Shown: positions 46,301-58,154, counted from the first letter of the stretch. The stretch is DNA of 64,000 nt from Plotosus lineatus (GCA_024760905.1 CM045738.1:46339797-46403796), one strand, 5' to 3'. The notes: generated by a model not told the origin, from the sequence alone. A program made the numbers and translations.

Positions 46301-49157
46301 TTCTTAAAAATGGGCACAAGCACACTTCTCTTCCATTCCTCCGGCATCTGCTCACTCTCTAAGAGCTTGTTGAATATTCTTGTCAGAAAATCTACTGCTA
46401 CCTCCCCTAGACACTTCCATACCTCAACTGGTATGTCATCAGGACCAACTGCCTTTCCACTCTTCATCCTCTTCAGTGCCCTCCTCACTTCTCCCTTACT
46501 AATCTTTGCTACTTCCTGGTCCTCAACGGTCACCCCTTCTACTCTTTTTTTCTCTTTCATTTTCCTCATTCATCAACTCTTCAAAGTACTCTTTCGATCT
46601 TCCCAGCACACTTCTGTCATCAGTCGATACATTTCCCTCTCTGTCCTTTATCACTCTAACTTGCTGCATGTCTTTCCCATCTCTATTTCTCTGCTGTGCT
46701 AACCTGTATAAATCATTTTCTCCCTCCTTACTGTCCAACCTATCATACAAGTCATCATACGCCCTCTGTTTGGCCTTTGACACCGCTACCTTCGCCTTAC
46801 GCTGTGTCTCCCTGTACTCCTGTTTACTCTCTTCGGTCCTCTCAATGTCCCACTTCTTCTGAGCTAACCTTTCTCTTGTACACACTCCTGCACCACCAAG
46901 TTTCCTTATCTACTTTCCTTCCAGAGGACACACCAAGTACTCTCCTACCAGTCTCCCTGATCACATTTGCTGTGGTTGTCCAGTCATTTGGAACCACTTC
47001 CTGACTACCCAAAGCCTGTTTCAACTCCTCCTTGAAGACAACACTACACTCTTCCTTTTTCAGCTTCCACCACTTTGTCTTCTGCTCTGCCTTTGCCTTT
47101 TTCACCTTTCTCACCATCAGCGTCATCCTGCACACCACCATCCTATGCTGTTTGGCAACACTCTCACCCACTACTACTTTGCAGTCACTGACTTCCTTCA
47201 AATTACATCGCCTACACAAGATGTAGTCTACCTGTGTGCTCTTACCTCCGCTTTTATAAGTCACCCTATGCTCCTGCTTCTTCTTGAAGAAAGTATTCAC
47301 CACAGCCGTTTCCATCCTTTTTGCAAAATCGATCAACATCTGTCCTTCTGCGTTCCTGTCCTGGATACCAAACCTGCCCATCACTTCCTCGTCCCCTCTG
47401 TTGCCTGTACCAACATGTCCATTGAAGTCTGCACCAATGACCACTCTTTCACCTCTGGGGGTACTCCGCATCACTTCATCTAAGTCACTCCAGAATCTCT
47501 CCTTCTCTTCTAGCTCACATCCTGCCTGTGCAGCATAAGCACTAACAACATTGACCATCACGCCTTCAATTTCTAACTTGAGACTCATCACTCTGTCTGA
47601 CACTCTTTTCACTTCTAGAACATTCCTGACAAACCCCTCCTTCAAGATGACTCCGACTCCATTTCTCTTCCCATCCACACCATGATAAAACAGCTTAAAC
47701 CCTGCTCCTAAGCTTTTAGCTTTGCTACCTTTCCACCTGGTCTCCTGAACGCACAGTATGTCCACCTTCCTCCTCTGCATCATGTCAGCCAGCTCTCTGC
47801 TTTTTCCTTGCATAGTTCCAACATTCAAAGTCCCTACTCTCAGTCCTAGGCTCACGCCTTTCCTCTTCTCTCTCTGCCTACGGACACGCCTCCCGCCTCT
47901 CCTTCTTCAACGTCTTCGACCAACAGTAGTCCAATTTCCATCAGCACCCTGTTGGTTGACAGCACTGATGGCGGTCGTTGTTAACCCGGGCCTCGACCGA
48001 TCCGGTATGAATTTTGTTTTGACCATTTGCATTTTTAATGAGGCAGAAGTTTTACGCCGGATGCCCTTCTTGTCGCAACCCTCTGCATTTATCCGGGCTT
48101 GGGACTGGCATAAGGGGGAGAGACACTGGTTAGTGCCCCCCCCGCCTCATGGCTGCATTTGCATAGCACGGAGATTTATCTGCAACTGTCTGCGCTTACT
48201 GACGTAGGCGTCTTTCTTCGAGACCGAGTTGGGATCACTCTGATGAGCTCTGAAGAGTTGGTGTTTTTCTACCAGCAGGGCTCTGATTTTGACATCATTT
48301 TCATCAAACCAGTCCTGGTGGTTCCTGGTAGCTTGTCCAAGCACCTGTAGGGCAACAGAATGAACAGATGTCTTCAGAGAGTCCCAGTCGTTTCCAGTAG
48401 CTTCAGTCAGCTGGCTTTCTAAACTTGCTACTAGTTCTTCTTGAACGGAAGGAAGCTTGAGCTTGTTGATGTTGAGCTTCTTCACAACTGTCTGGCCTTG
48501 TGGTCTTCTCTTGGGCTGAATATGCAAATTGGTCTTAGAAATGATGAGACGATGGTCTGTCCAACAGTCAGCACCACACATTGCCTTAGTCACACGCACA
48601 TCCCACCTGTCCTTTGCTCTGACAATGACGTAGTCGATGAGATGCCAATGCTTAGATCGAGGGTGCATTCACTACATTTTATTATGGGTTGGAAGGCGGA
48701 ACATGGTGTTGGTGATAGCTAAGCCATGGGTGGCACATGTTCTGAGCAGGAGGAGACCATTACTGTTACATTTCTCTACTCCATGGGGTCCGAGGACTTC
48801 TTCCCATGCCTGGTGGTCTTGACCTAGACGAGCGTTAAAGTCGCCAAGGAGTAGGAGCTTGTCCGCCTGTGGAACAGTGGAGATGAGGGCATCCAGTTCC
48901 TCATAGAACTACTCCTTAGTATTTTCAGAGTTTGTCGTGTGGGAGCGTAGGCGCTAATGAGGGTTGCGGCTCTCCCTCTGTCCAGGGGGAACTTGAGTTT
49001 CATGAGGCGATCGTTGATGCCTTCTGGTATACAATCAAGTTTTCGTAGGGCAAAAAGCTGGTAAACAGACACACATTGATATGGAAAACGATGTGATAAG
49101 TCTAAATACTGTACTTGGGATGTTTTGGATCCCGAGAGACATGATGAATACTCCAAT
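43400..49157 (-). mobile_element. LINE element D (endonuclease, RT, C2H2-like C-terminus), split by copy A
   Basis: The 5' part (48157-49157) has endonuclease blocks (GINDRLMKLKFPLDRGRAAT, ISAYAPTRQT, WHLIDYVIVRAKDRWDVRV, CWTDHRLIISK). The 3' part (43400-45447) has RT blocks (IKQMSTGKAPGADAIPAEV, DNHRGVSLLSIAGKIFARVL, QCGFRAGRGTVDMIF, TFVDLTKAFDTVSREGLW, DLLFADDCAL, YLGSTLSCYANIDAEVSNHI) and the C-terminal CPTCGRGFHARIGL zinc-finger remnant. There is a stretch missing between VSNGG and the following EN-like ...EARPR around 44600. Clade RTE-like by inference. Many frameshifts. Confidence 0.8.
45448..48156 (-). mobile_element. RTE-like LINE copy A, inserted in D, lacking its 3' end
   Basis: The 5'UTR starts ATGCAGCC at about 48156. 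ORF start MSLGLRVGTLNVGTMQGKS at 47855 opens an apurinic-type endonuclease (ILCVQETRWKGSK, VISAD/GADFNGHVG, VDYILCRR). The RT follows in a shifted frame from 46569 (SGKAVGPDDIPVEVWKC, QFGFMPRKSTTDAVF, CAFVDLEKAYDRVPR, LHQGSALSPFLF, MMFADDILICSES). The copy stops at ...KVYKTVMRPA near 45448, so the C-terminal RLRWFGHVQRR region and the 3'UTR are missing. At least two frameshifts. Confidence 0.85.
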
Positions 49158-51455
49158 GTGAATACTTTCTTCCAGAAGAAACAGGAACATAGGGTGACTT
49201 ATAAAAGCGGAGGTAAGAGCACACAGGTAGACTACATCTTGTGTAGGCGATGTAATTTGAAGGAAGTCAGTGACTTCAAAGTCATAGTGGGTGAGAGTGT
49301 TGCCAAACAGCATAGGGTGGTGGTATGCAGGATGACGCTGATGGTGAGGAAGGTGAAGAAGGCAAAGGCAGAGCAGAAGACAAAGTGGTGGAAGCTGAAA
49401 AGGGAGGAGTGTTGTATTGTCTTCAAGGAGGAGTTGAAACAGGCTTTGGGTGGCCAGGAAGTGCTTCCAAATGAATCGACAACCACAGCAAATGTGATCA
49501 GGGACACAGGTAGGAGAGTACTTGGTGTGTCCTCTGGAAGGAAAGTAGATAAGGAGACTTGGTGGTGGAATGAGGAAGTGCAGGAGTGTATACAAAGGAA
49601 GAGGTTAGCTAAGAAGTGGGACATAGAGAGGACCGATGAGAGTAAACAGGAGTACAGGGAGACACAGTGTAAGGCGATAGTAGCAGTGGCTAAGGCCAAA
49701 CAGAGGGCGTATGATGACTTGTATGATAGGTTGGACAGTAAAGAGGGAGAAAATGATCTATACAGGTTGGTACAGCAGAGAAATAGAGATGGGAGGGACG
49801 TGCAGCAAGTTAGATTGATAAAGGACAGAGAGGGAAATGTATTGACTGATGACAGAAGTGTGCTTGGAATATGGAAAGAGTACTTTGAAGAGCTGATGAA
49901 TGAGGAAAATGAGAGGGGGAAAAAAGAGTAGAAGAGGTGACCATTGAGGAGCAGGATGTAGCAAAGATCAGTAAGGGTGAAGTGAGAAGGGCATTGAAGA
50001 GGATGAAGAATGGAAAGGCAGTTGGTCCTGATGACATACCTGTGGAGGTATGGAAGTGTCTAGGAGAGGTAGCAGTAGATTTTCTGACAAGAACATTCAA
50101 CAAGGTACTAGAGAGTGAGCAGATGCCGGAGGAGTGGAGGAGAAGTGTGCTGGTGCCCATTTTTAAGAACAAGGGAGATGTGCAGAGTTGTGGCAACTAC
50201 AGAGGGATCAAGTTGATGAGCCATACGATGAAGTTATGGGAAAGAATAGTGGAAGCTAGACTAAGGGCAGAGGTCAGCATTTGTGAACAACAGTTTGGTT
50301 TCATGCCAAGAAAGAGCACCACAGATTCAATGTTTGCTTTGAGGATGTTCATAGAGAAGTACAGAGAAGGTCACAGGGAGCTACATTGTGCCTTTGTGGA
50401 TCTGGAAAAAGCATATGACAGGGTGCCAAGAGAAGAACTGTGGTATTGCATGAGGAAGTCTGGAGTGGCAGAGAAGTATGTTAGAGTGGTGCAGGACATG
50501 TATGAGAGATGTAAGACAGTGGTGAGGTGTGCTGTCGGTGTGACAGAAGAGTTCAAGGTGGAGGTGGGACTGCATCAAGGGTCAGCTCTGAGCCCCTTCT
50601 TGTTTGCTATGGTGATGGACAGGCTGACAGATGAGGTGAGACAAGAATCCCCATGGACTATGATGTTTGCAGATGACATTGTGATCTGTAGTGAGAGCAA
50701 AGAACAAGTGCAGGAAAATCTAGAGAGGTGGAGGTATGCCCTAGAAAGGAGAGGAATGAAGGTTAGCCTCAGAAAATCAGAATACATGAGTGTGAATGAG
50801 AAGGACACAGGAGGAATGGTGATGTTACAGGGAGCAGAGATAAAGAAGGTGGAGGATTTAAAGTACTTAGGCTCAACAATCCAGAGCAATGGAGAGTGTG
50901 GAAAGAGGTGAAGAAGCGTGTGCAGGCAGGCTGGAACGGTTGGAGAAAAGTGTCCGGTGTGATGTGCGATAGGAGAGTGTCAGCAAGAATGAAGGGAAAA
51001 GTGTACAAGACGGTGGTGAGACCAGCGATGTTGTATGGTTTAGAAACAGTGGCGCTGAGGAAAAGGCAGGAGGCAGAGCTGGAGGTAGCGGAGATGAAAA
51101 TGTTGAGGTTCCCTCTGGGAGTAACGAGGATGGATAGGATCAGAAATGAGTATATCAGAGGGACAGCACATGTCAGATGTTTTGGAGACAAAGTCAGAGA
51201 GGCTAGATTGAGATGGTTTGGACATGTACAGAGGAGGGATAGTGAGTATATTGGCAGTAGGATGCTGAGGTTGGAACTACCAGGCGGAAGGTCTCGAGGA
51301 AGACCAAAGAAGAGATTTATGGATGTGGTGAAGGAAGACATGTAGGTCGTTGGAGTCAGAAAAGAAGATGCAGAGGACAGGGTGAGATGGAGGCGGATGA
51401 TTTGCTGTGGCGACCCCTGAAGGGAGCAGCCGAAAGTAAAAGAAGAAGAAGAAGA
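49158..51455 (+). mobile_element. RTE-like LINE copy B, 5'-truncated
   Basis: Begins inside the endonuclease (VNTFFQKKQEHRVTYKSGG). The RT is at about 49937-50911 (GPDDIPVEVWKCLGE, CAFVDLEKAYDRVPR, HQGSALSPFLFAM, MMFADDIVICSES) and the C-terminus at 50896-51345 (YGLETVALRKRQEAELE, RLRWFGHVQRRDSEYIG). The 3'UTR has TTTGCTGTGGCGACCCCTGA and ends GCCGAAAGTAAAAG(AAG)n. The coding region is broken by only two or three frame changes, the least decayed of the copies. Confidence 0.88.
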
Positions 51456-51477
51456 TGGTCATATAGTGTAGTATGGT

Positions 51478-51829
51478 CTGTCTGTCTTCCTTTTGGCTTT
51501 TTCCCTTTTTTTTTTTACTCGGGAGTCGCCACAGTGAATCATCTGATTCGCACGTTTGATTTGGCAGAGGTTTTTACATCGGATGCCCTTCCTGTCACAA
51601 CCCTATTAGCAAGGGACAGAAACACGCTGACGACTTTGCAGCCTACTCTTTACGAATGTCAGCAATGGTTCTTTTACATGCCTCTCACCATAGACAGTGA
51701 GAGACATGGCCCGCCTTTGATAACCCAGTAAGCCGCACTGGGGGGGAGGGTGACAACCTTGTGGAGAGTGGGACTCGAACCCCCAACCTTTGGATCAGCG
51801 ATCCAGTGCCCTATACCACTAGACCACCA
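51478..51829 (-). mobile_element. Main-family SINE, type 2 (RTE-like) tail, full length
   Basis: On the minus strand: TGGTGGTCTAGTGGTATAGG (A box), GGGTTCGAGTCCC (B box), the shared middle, then the type 2 tail. A perfect 18-bp target duplication CATATAGTGTAGTATGGT lies at 51460-51477 and 51830-51847. It landed five bases after the tail of LINE copy B. Confidence 0.95.
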
Positions 51830-51924
51830 CATATAGTGTAGTATGGTATAGTCTGATATAGTATTATGTACAGTACAGTATAATGTAGTACATTGCTTCT
51901 GTGGGGTCGATAATATCCTTCGAC

Positions 51925-51928
<4 letters not shown>

Positions 51929-51970
<42 letters not shown>
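51929..51970. repeat. (TA)n microsatellite
   Basis: Pure TA run ending in CACACA. Confidence 0.95.
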
Positions 51971-51977
<7 letters not shown>

Positions 51978-52945
51978 AATGACAAATGTATGAGTATCTA
52001 CATGTATATACATGTAAATGCAGCTATAATACGTGCACAATATAGTAGAAATTGTTGAAGGATTACTTTTGAACTCATAAGATAATGTTCTCAATCATAA
52101 ACCCATGTATTTGAATACTGAGTTTACATTGACTTAATACCTGCAGATGTAAGTATTGACTTCTAGTAGCATCGGTCATGTGCACATGATGCATAGCCTG
52201 CAGTAAAAAAAAAAAACAAAAAAAAAAAACGACCAGACAGTTACTATATGCACGACAAAAAAAATACACCACATAGAACACTCTCCAAGATGGCGTCAAA
52301 TTGACACCGCGAGAGTGATACACGACCCATCTAGCTTTTTAGCTTGTCTATGATAAAAATAGTAGGCTCGTTCAGACCATGTGACTCAAACCGACCGAAT
52401 GACCATAGGGTTGCCACATTTATCCTTTCTGCTACAAATTTGGATATAATTACCCCGATCTGGCAACCAGGAGCAGTTTACTTCCGCGCTATAATGATGT
52501 GATGTGCGAATCTGCTCTCACGAGATAGAGAAACAATAATCTGACTTTAATCTGCATTCAGAGAAAAATGTTTCCTCACTGAGCTCTTCTGGCTTTAATC
52601 TCACTGCCCTTCTGTGTGTGTTTCATTCAGGACCAGTGTTTTTATTTACCGCCTGTATTAAATGTAAGTCAACTTTTTGTTTATTATGTTTATTATTTTA
52701 TTTTAATTGCGTTGTACAGGAAAGCGAAAAAAGAAACCAGATAAAGTTTGAGGTTTAAAGCCTGGAGAGTAATTTATTATTGATGAAACACTTTCATGCA
52801 ATAATTTACCTGATTTCATTTTATTTTTCTTGATTACCTTTAATGATATTAAATGTGCTGCATCCCATTTATTAAATTTAAGAGAACTAAATTTGCTTTT
52901 CTTAAAAAACAAAACAAGACTACTGTTTTCAGTGCAAAGATAAAT
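51971..52945. other. Intergenic sequence without recognised content
   Basis: AT-rich; no supported ORF. A CCAAGATGGCG (YY1-like) motif occurs near 52287, but no gene follows that I can see. Confidence 0.5.
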
Positions 52946-52949
52946 AGAT

Positions 52950-53670
52950 GGAGAGATGGAGAGGAAGCAGCTGCATACAGATAGATAGATGGATGGGTAG
53001 ACAGAGAGATGGACAGAGGGATTGATATGCGGATACAGATAGATGAACGCCTGGACTGGTAGGCGGATACGGATGGATGGACGGAGGGATGGGTTGATGG
53101 ATACAGACGGCTGGACGGAGGGATTGGCAGACGGATGGACGGAGAGATTCGTAGGCGGATACAGACGGATGGACGGAGGGATTGGTAGGCAGATACAGAC
53201 AGATGGACGGAGGGATTGATCTGCGGATAGAGACGGATGGATGGAGGGATTGGTAGGCGGATGCAGACGGCTGGACGGAGGGATTGGTCGGCGGATGCAG
53301 ACGGATGGACGGAGGGATTGGTCGGCGGATGCAGACGGATGGACGGAGGGATTCGTAGGCAGATACAGACGGATGGACGGCGGGATTGGTAGGCAGATAC
53401 AGACAGATGGACGGAGGGATTGATCGGCGGATAGAGACGGATGGATGGAGGGATTGGTAGGCGGATGCAGACGGATGGACGGAGGGATTCGTAGGCGGAT
53501 ACAGACGGATGGACGTAGGGACTGGTGGGCGGATACAGACGGATGGAAATAGGGACTGGTGGGCGGATACAGACGGATGGAAATAGGGATTGGTGGGCGG
53601 ATACAGACGGATGGACAGAGGGATTGGTTGATAGAGACAGATGGATGGACGCAGGGATTTGTAGGCAGAT
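52950..53670. repeat. 34-bp minisatellite, block I
   Basis: Roughly 21 tandem units of GGATGGACGGAGGGATTGGT plus AGGCGGATACAGAC (34 bp; for example unit starts at 53281 and 53315). Units vary at TCGGCGGATGC / TAGGCAGATAC positions. Open frames here are artefacts. Confidence 0.93.
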
Positions 53671-54722
53671 TCAGGATTTTTAAAGCGATCTGTTGTTTTT
53701 ACACACATCGGAATTCTTGTGCGGTTGTTCGAGGAGTCGAGTTACAAACTGAAAAGAAGGCTCAAATCAACAACACACAAACTGCTATAAAATAAACACA
53801 TAAAAATTCTTTATCTAAAAGGACCTCACACAGACCCAATAAACAATATAATAGGAATAAAAGTAATAAAAATAAAATTGTGTGCTTGTTCAAGGAATCA
53901 AGTTACAAACAGAAAAGGATGATGATGATGATAATAATAATACAATAAATTAATCAGTAGATAACCGCAATAAACAAAATTGCGTTAAATTAAATTTATA
54001 TTTATATTGCACTATGCTTGTTGTTTTGTTGGAAACAAATGAACAGTTCTCCGGGTAAACAAAATGGCCGCAACTTCAAAGTTCAATGTTCTCCATTCTC
54101 AGAGCAAGGTTTAGAGATAATCGAGAGTCAGTCAGTACACCAGGTCTATTTAACGAGAATCCGCCGTTCTTCCGCTGCGGTTCTTGTTGCTCGCCGTTGC
54201 GCTCCGGTCCTCTCTGAAAGCCGTGTAGCCGGCTGGTGTAGTTGCCTCGTCGGGTGTACTCTCCTCAAGCCATGTTTCACAGAAACACAGCGTGGAGCAG
54301 TCCTGTAGATCCCTCTGCGCCGCAATCCGAGCATGAGCTGGTCCATCCTGTTTCGCAGAGACTGAACATTTTCGAGCAGTATGACCGGGAGTGCTAATCT
54401 TCCACTGCTAACCAAGCGCCAGAGTCGTCGTTCAGCCGCTCCCTGCCTGCCGCGTCTCCACCTGGGCTTATTGTTATCCGGGGTATGGCTAGCATTGACC
54501 TGCGGAAGCATATTAGCTCAAGATAGGAGATGAGCATGCTCAGTTCTAAATGTTCAAAACGACTGTGCTCTCATAGCTATAGTAGGGTCGCACGGTCATA
54601 GACGAGCAAAGTGAAAAAAAATAACAATCGAACAAAAACAGCAATTAAAACAAACAAAGAAACAATTTGACTCCGAGGACTCCGCGACGTCGCCCTCTAG
54701 GAAGCGCCATCTTGACCATTCA
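53671..54722 (-). mobile_element. Repeat R2: second copy of the internally deleted LINE-like element
   Basis: The minus strand matches R1 (14046-15788) without the RTE insertion: CAAGATGGCGCTTCCTAGAG start, the endonuclease N-terminal ORF (VILLENVQSLRNRMDQL, CVSVKHGLRRVH), TGGCCGCAACTTCAAAG and an AAAAATCCTGA end. Near 53710-53910 it has a partial internal duplication around a TTCTGTTTGTAACTTGA-like block that R1 lacks. It splits the minisatellite in two. Confidence 0.75.
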
Positions 54723-55467
54723 CCAATGGACGGAGGGACTGGTAGGTGGATACAGACGAATGGACAGAGGGATTGGAAGGTGGATTAAAAATGGATGGAC
54801 GGAGGGATTAATAGGTGGATACGGATAGATCGACAGAGGGATTGGTAGGTGGATAAAGATGGATGGAGAAAGGGATTGGTTCATGGATACGGACAGATGG
54901 ATGGAGGGATTAGTTGATGGATACGGACGGATGGATGGAGGGATTGGTAGGCGGATATGGACAGATGGACAGAAGGATTGGTTCATGGATACAGACGGAT
55001 GGATGGAGGGATTGGTTGATGGATACGGACGGATGGATGGAGGGATTGGTTCATGGATACAGACGGATGGATGGAGGGATTGGTCGATGGATACGGACGG
55101 ATGGATGGAGGGATTGGTTCATGGATACAGACGGATGGATGGAGGGATTGGTCGATGGATACAGATAGATGGATGGAGGGATTGGTTCATGGATACAGAC
55201 AGATGGATGGAGGGATTGGTTCATGGATACAGACGGATGGATGGAGGGATTGGTTGATGGATACAGACGGATGGATGGAGGGATTGGTTCATGGATACAG
55301 ACGGATGGATGGAGGGATTGGTCGATGGATACGGACGGATGGATGGAGGGATTGGTTCATGGATACAGACGGATGGATGGAGGGATTGGTCGATGGATAC
55401 AGATAGATGGATGGAGGGATTGGTTGATGGATACAGATAGATGGACAGAGGGATTGGGATTGGTTGA
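54723..55467. repeat. 34-bp minisatellite, block II, with 68-bp higher-order repeat
   Basis: About 22 units of GGATGGATGGAGGGATTGGT plus a 14-bp variable half. From about 54990 units alternate between TTCATGGATACAGAC and T(C/T)GATGGATACGGAC types, giving a 68-bp two-unit repeat. Confidence 0.93.
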
Positions 55468-58154
55468 ATGCAGCCGTGAGGGAGGGGCACAAACCAGTGT
55501 CTCAAGCCCGGATAAATGCAGAGTGTTGCGTCAGGAAGGGCATCCGGCGTAAAACAAATTCCAAATAAAATATGCGAGTCACAACAAAAAATTTCAGAAC
55601 GGATCGGTCGAGGCCCGGGTTAACAATGACCACCATCAGTGCTGTTAACCAACTGGTGGAAATTGGACGACTGTTGGTCGAAGACGTCGAAGAAGGAGAG
55701 GCGGGAGGCATGTCTGTAGGCAGAGAGAGAAGAGGAAAGGCATGAGTCTAGGACTGAAAGTAGGGACTTTGAATGTTGTAACTATGACAGGAAAAGGTAG
55801 AGAGCTGGCTGACATGATGCAGAGGAGGAAGGTGGACATATTGTGCGTTCAGGAGACCAGGTGGAAAGGTAGCAAGGCTAGAAGCTTAGGAGCAGGGTTT
55901 AAGCTGTTTTTTCATGGTGTGGATGGGAAGAGAAATGGAGTCGGAGTCATCTTGAAGGAGAGGTTTGTCAGGAATGTTCTAGAAGTGAAAAGAGTGTCAG
56001 ACAGAGTGATGAGTCTCAAGTTAGAAATTGAAGGCGTGATGGTCAATGTTGTTAGTGCTTATGCCGCACAGGCAGGATGTGAGCTAGAAGAGAAGGAGAG
56101 ATTCTGGAGTGAGTTAGATGAAGTGATGCAGAGTACCCCCAGAGGTGAAAGAGTGGTCATTGGGGCAGACTTCAATGGACATGTTGGTGCAGGAAACAGA
56201 GGGGACGAGGAAGTGATGGGCAGGTTTGGTATCCAGGACAGGAACACAGAAGGACAGATGTTGATCGATTTTGCAAAAAGGATGGAAATGGCTGTGGTGA
56301 ATACTTTCTTCCAGAAGAGACAGGAGCATAGGGTGACTTATAAAAGCGAAGATAGGAGCACACAGGGAGACTACATCTTTTGTAGGTGATGTAATTTGAA
56401 GGAAGTCAGTGACTGCAAATTAGTAGCGGGTGAGTGTTGCCAAACAGCATAGGATGGTGGTGGTCAGGATGACTCAGATGGTGAGGAAGGTGAAGAAGGC
56501 AAAGGCAGAGCAGAAGACAAAGTGGTGGAAGCTGAAAAAGGAAGAGTGTCGTGTTGTCTTCAAGGAGGAGTTGAAAATGGCTTTGGGTTGTCAGGAAGTG
56601 CTTCCAGATGACTGGACAACTACAGCTAATGTGATCAGGAAGACAGGTAGGAGAGTACTTGGTGTGTCATCTGGAAGGAGAGGAGATAAGGAGACTTGGT
56701 GGTGGAATGAGGAAGTGCAGGAGTGTGTACAAAGGAAGAGGTTAGCTAAGAAGTGGGACATAGAGAGGACTGAAGATAGTAAACAGGAGTACAAGGAGAC
56801 AGCGTAAGGTGAAGGTAGTGGTGGCAAAGGCCAAACAGAGGGCGTATGATGACTTGTATGCTCGGTTGGAAAGTAAAGAAGGAGAAAATGATTCATACAG
56901 GTTGGCACAACAGAGAAATAGAGATGGGAAGGACGTGCAGAAAGTTAGTGATGAAGGACAGGGAGGGAAATGTATTGACTGATGACAGAAGTGTGCTGGG
57001 AAGATGGAAAGAGTACTTTGAAGAGCTGATGAATGAGAAAAATGAGAGAGAAAAAAGAGTAGAAGACGTGACTGTTGAGGACAAGGAAGTAGCAAAGATT
57101 AGTAAGGGTGAAGTGAGGAGGGCATTAAAGAGGATGAATTTTTAAGAACAAGGGAGACATGCAGAGTTGTGGCAACTACAGAGGGATAAAGTTGATGAGT
57201 CATAAGATGAAGTTATGGAAAAGAAAAGTGGAAGCTAGACTAAGGGCAGAGGTCAGCATTTGTGAACAACAGTTTGGTTTCATGCCAAGAAGGAGCACCA
57301 CAGCTGCAGTGTTTGACTTGAGGATGTTAATAGAGAAGTACAGAGAAGGTCCGAGGGAGCTGCATTGTGCCTTTGTGGATCTGGAGAAAGCATATGACAG
57401 GGTGCTGAGAAAGGAACTGTGGTATTGCATGAGGAAGTCTGGAGTGGCAGAGAAGTATGTTAGAATGGTGCAGGACATGTATAAGAGATGTAAGACAGTG
57501 GTGAGGTGTGCTGTCGGTGTGACAGAAGAGTTCAAGGTGGAGGTGAGACTGCATCAAGGGTCAGCTCTGAGCACGTTCTTGTTTGCTATGATGATGGACA
57601 GGCTGACAGACGAGGTTTGTCAAGATTTCCCATGGACTATGATGTTTGCAGATGACATTGTGATCTGCAGTGAGAGCAGAGAACAAGTGCAGGGAAATCT
57701 AGAGAGGTGTGCCCTGGAAAGGAGGGGAATGAAGGTTAGCCTCAATAAGACAGAATACATGTGTATGAATGAAAAGGACCCAAAAGGAACGGTGAGGTTA
57801 CAGGGAGCAGAGATAAGGAAGGTGGAGTACTTAGGCTCAACAATCCAGAGTCAATGGAGAGTGTAGAAAAGAGGTGAAGAAGCATGTGCAGGCAGGTTGG
57901 AATGGTTGGAGAGAAGTGTCCGGTGTGATCGGAAGGTATCGGCAAGAATGAAAAGAAAAGTGTACAAGACGGTGTTGAGGCCAGCGATGTTGTATGGTTT
58001 AGAAACAGTGGCCCTGGGGAAAAGACAGGAGGCAGAGCTGGAGGTAGCAGAGATGAAAATGTTGAGGTGCAACCCTCTGCATTTATCCGGGCTTGGGACC
58101 AGCATAAGGGGGAGAGACACTGGTTAGTGCCCCCCCGCACCCTCATGGCTGCAT
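55468..58154 (+). mobile_element. RTE-like LINE copy C with inverted 5' end at its 3' side
   Basis: The 5'UTR starts ATGCAGCCGTGAGGG at 55468. ORF start MSLGLKVGTLNVVTM at 55742 runs through the endonuclease to 56389. RT pieces follow at 57159-57866 (QFGFMPRRSTTAAVFDLRML, CAFVDLEKAYDRVLR, HQGSALSTFLF, MMFADDIVICSES). A deletion at about 57137 joins ...KRMN to FKNKG and removes the first RT motifs. The copy ends at 58068, where an 86-bp inverted copy of the 5' end (58069-58154, ending GGCTGCAT) is attached. The C-terminal half and 3'UTR are missing. Confidence 0.85.

Noticed and set aside
45508..46569. 353-codon ORF as a host gene
   Set aside because: It encodes the LINE reverse transcriptase (FADD motif, LHQGSALSPF) and has copies at 49937 and 57159.
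53241..55552. Open frames of 60-259 residues on both strands across the minisatellite
   Set aside because: The 34-bp unit has no stop in any frame, so ORFs are automatic; no splice or start context.
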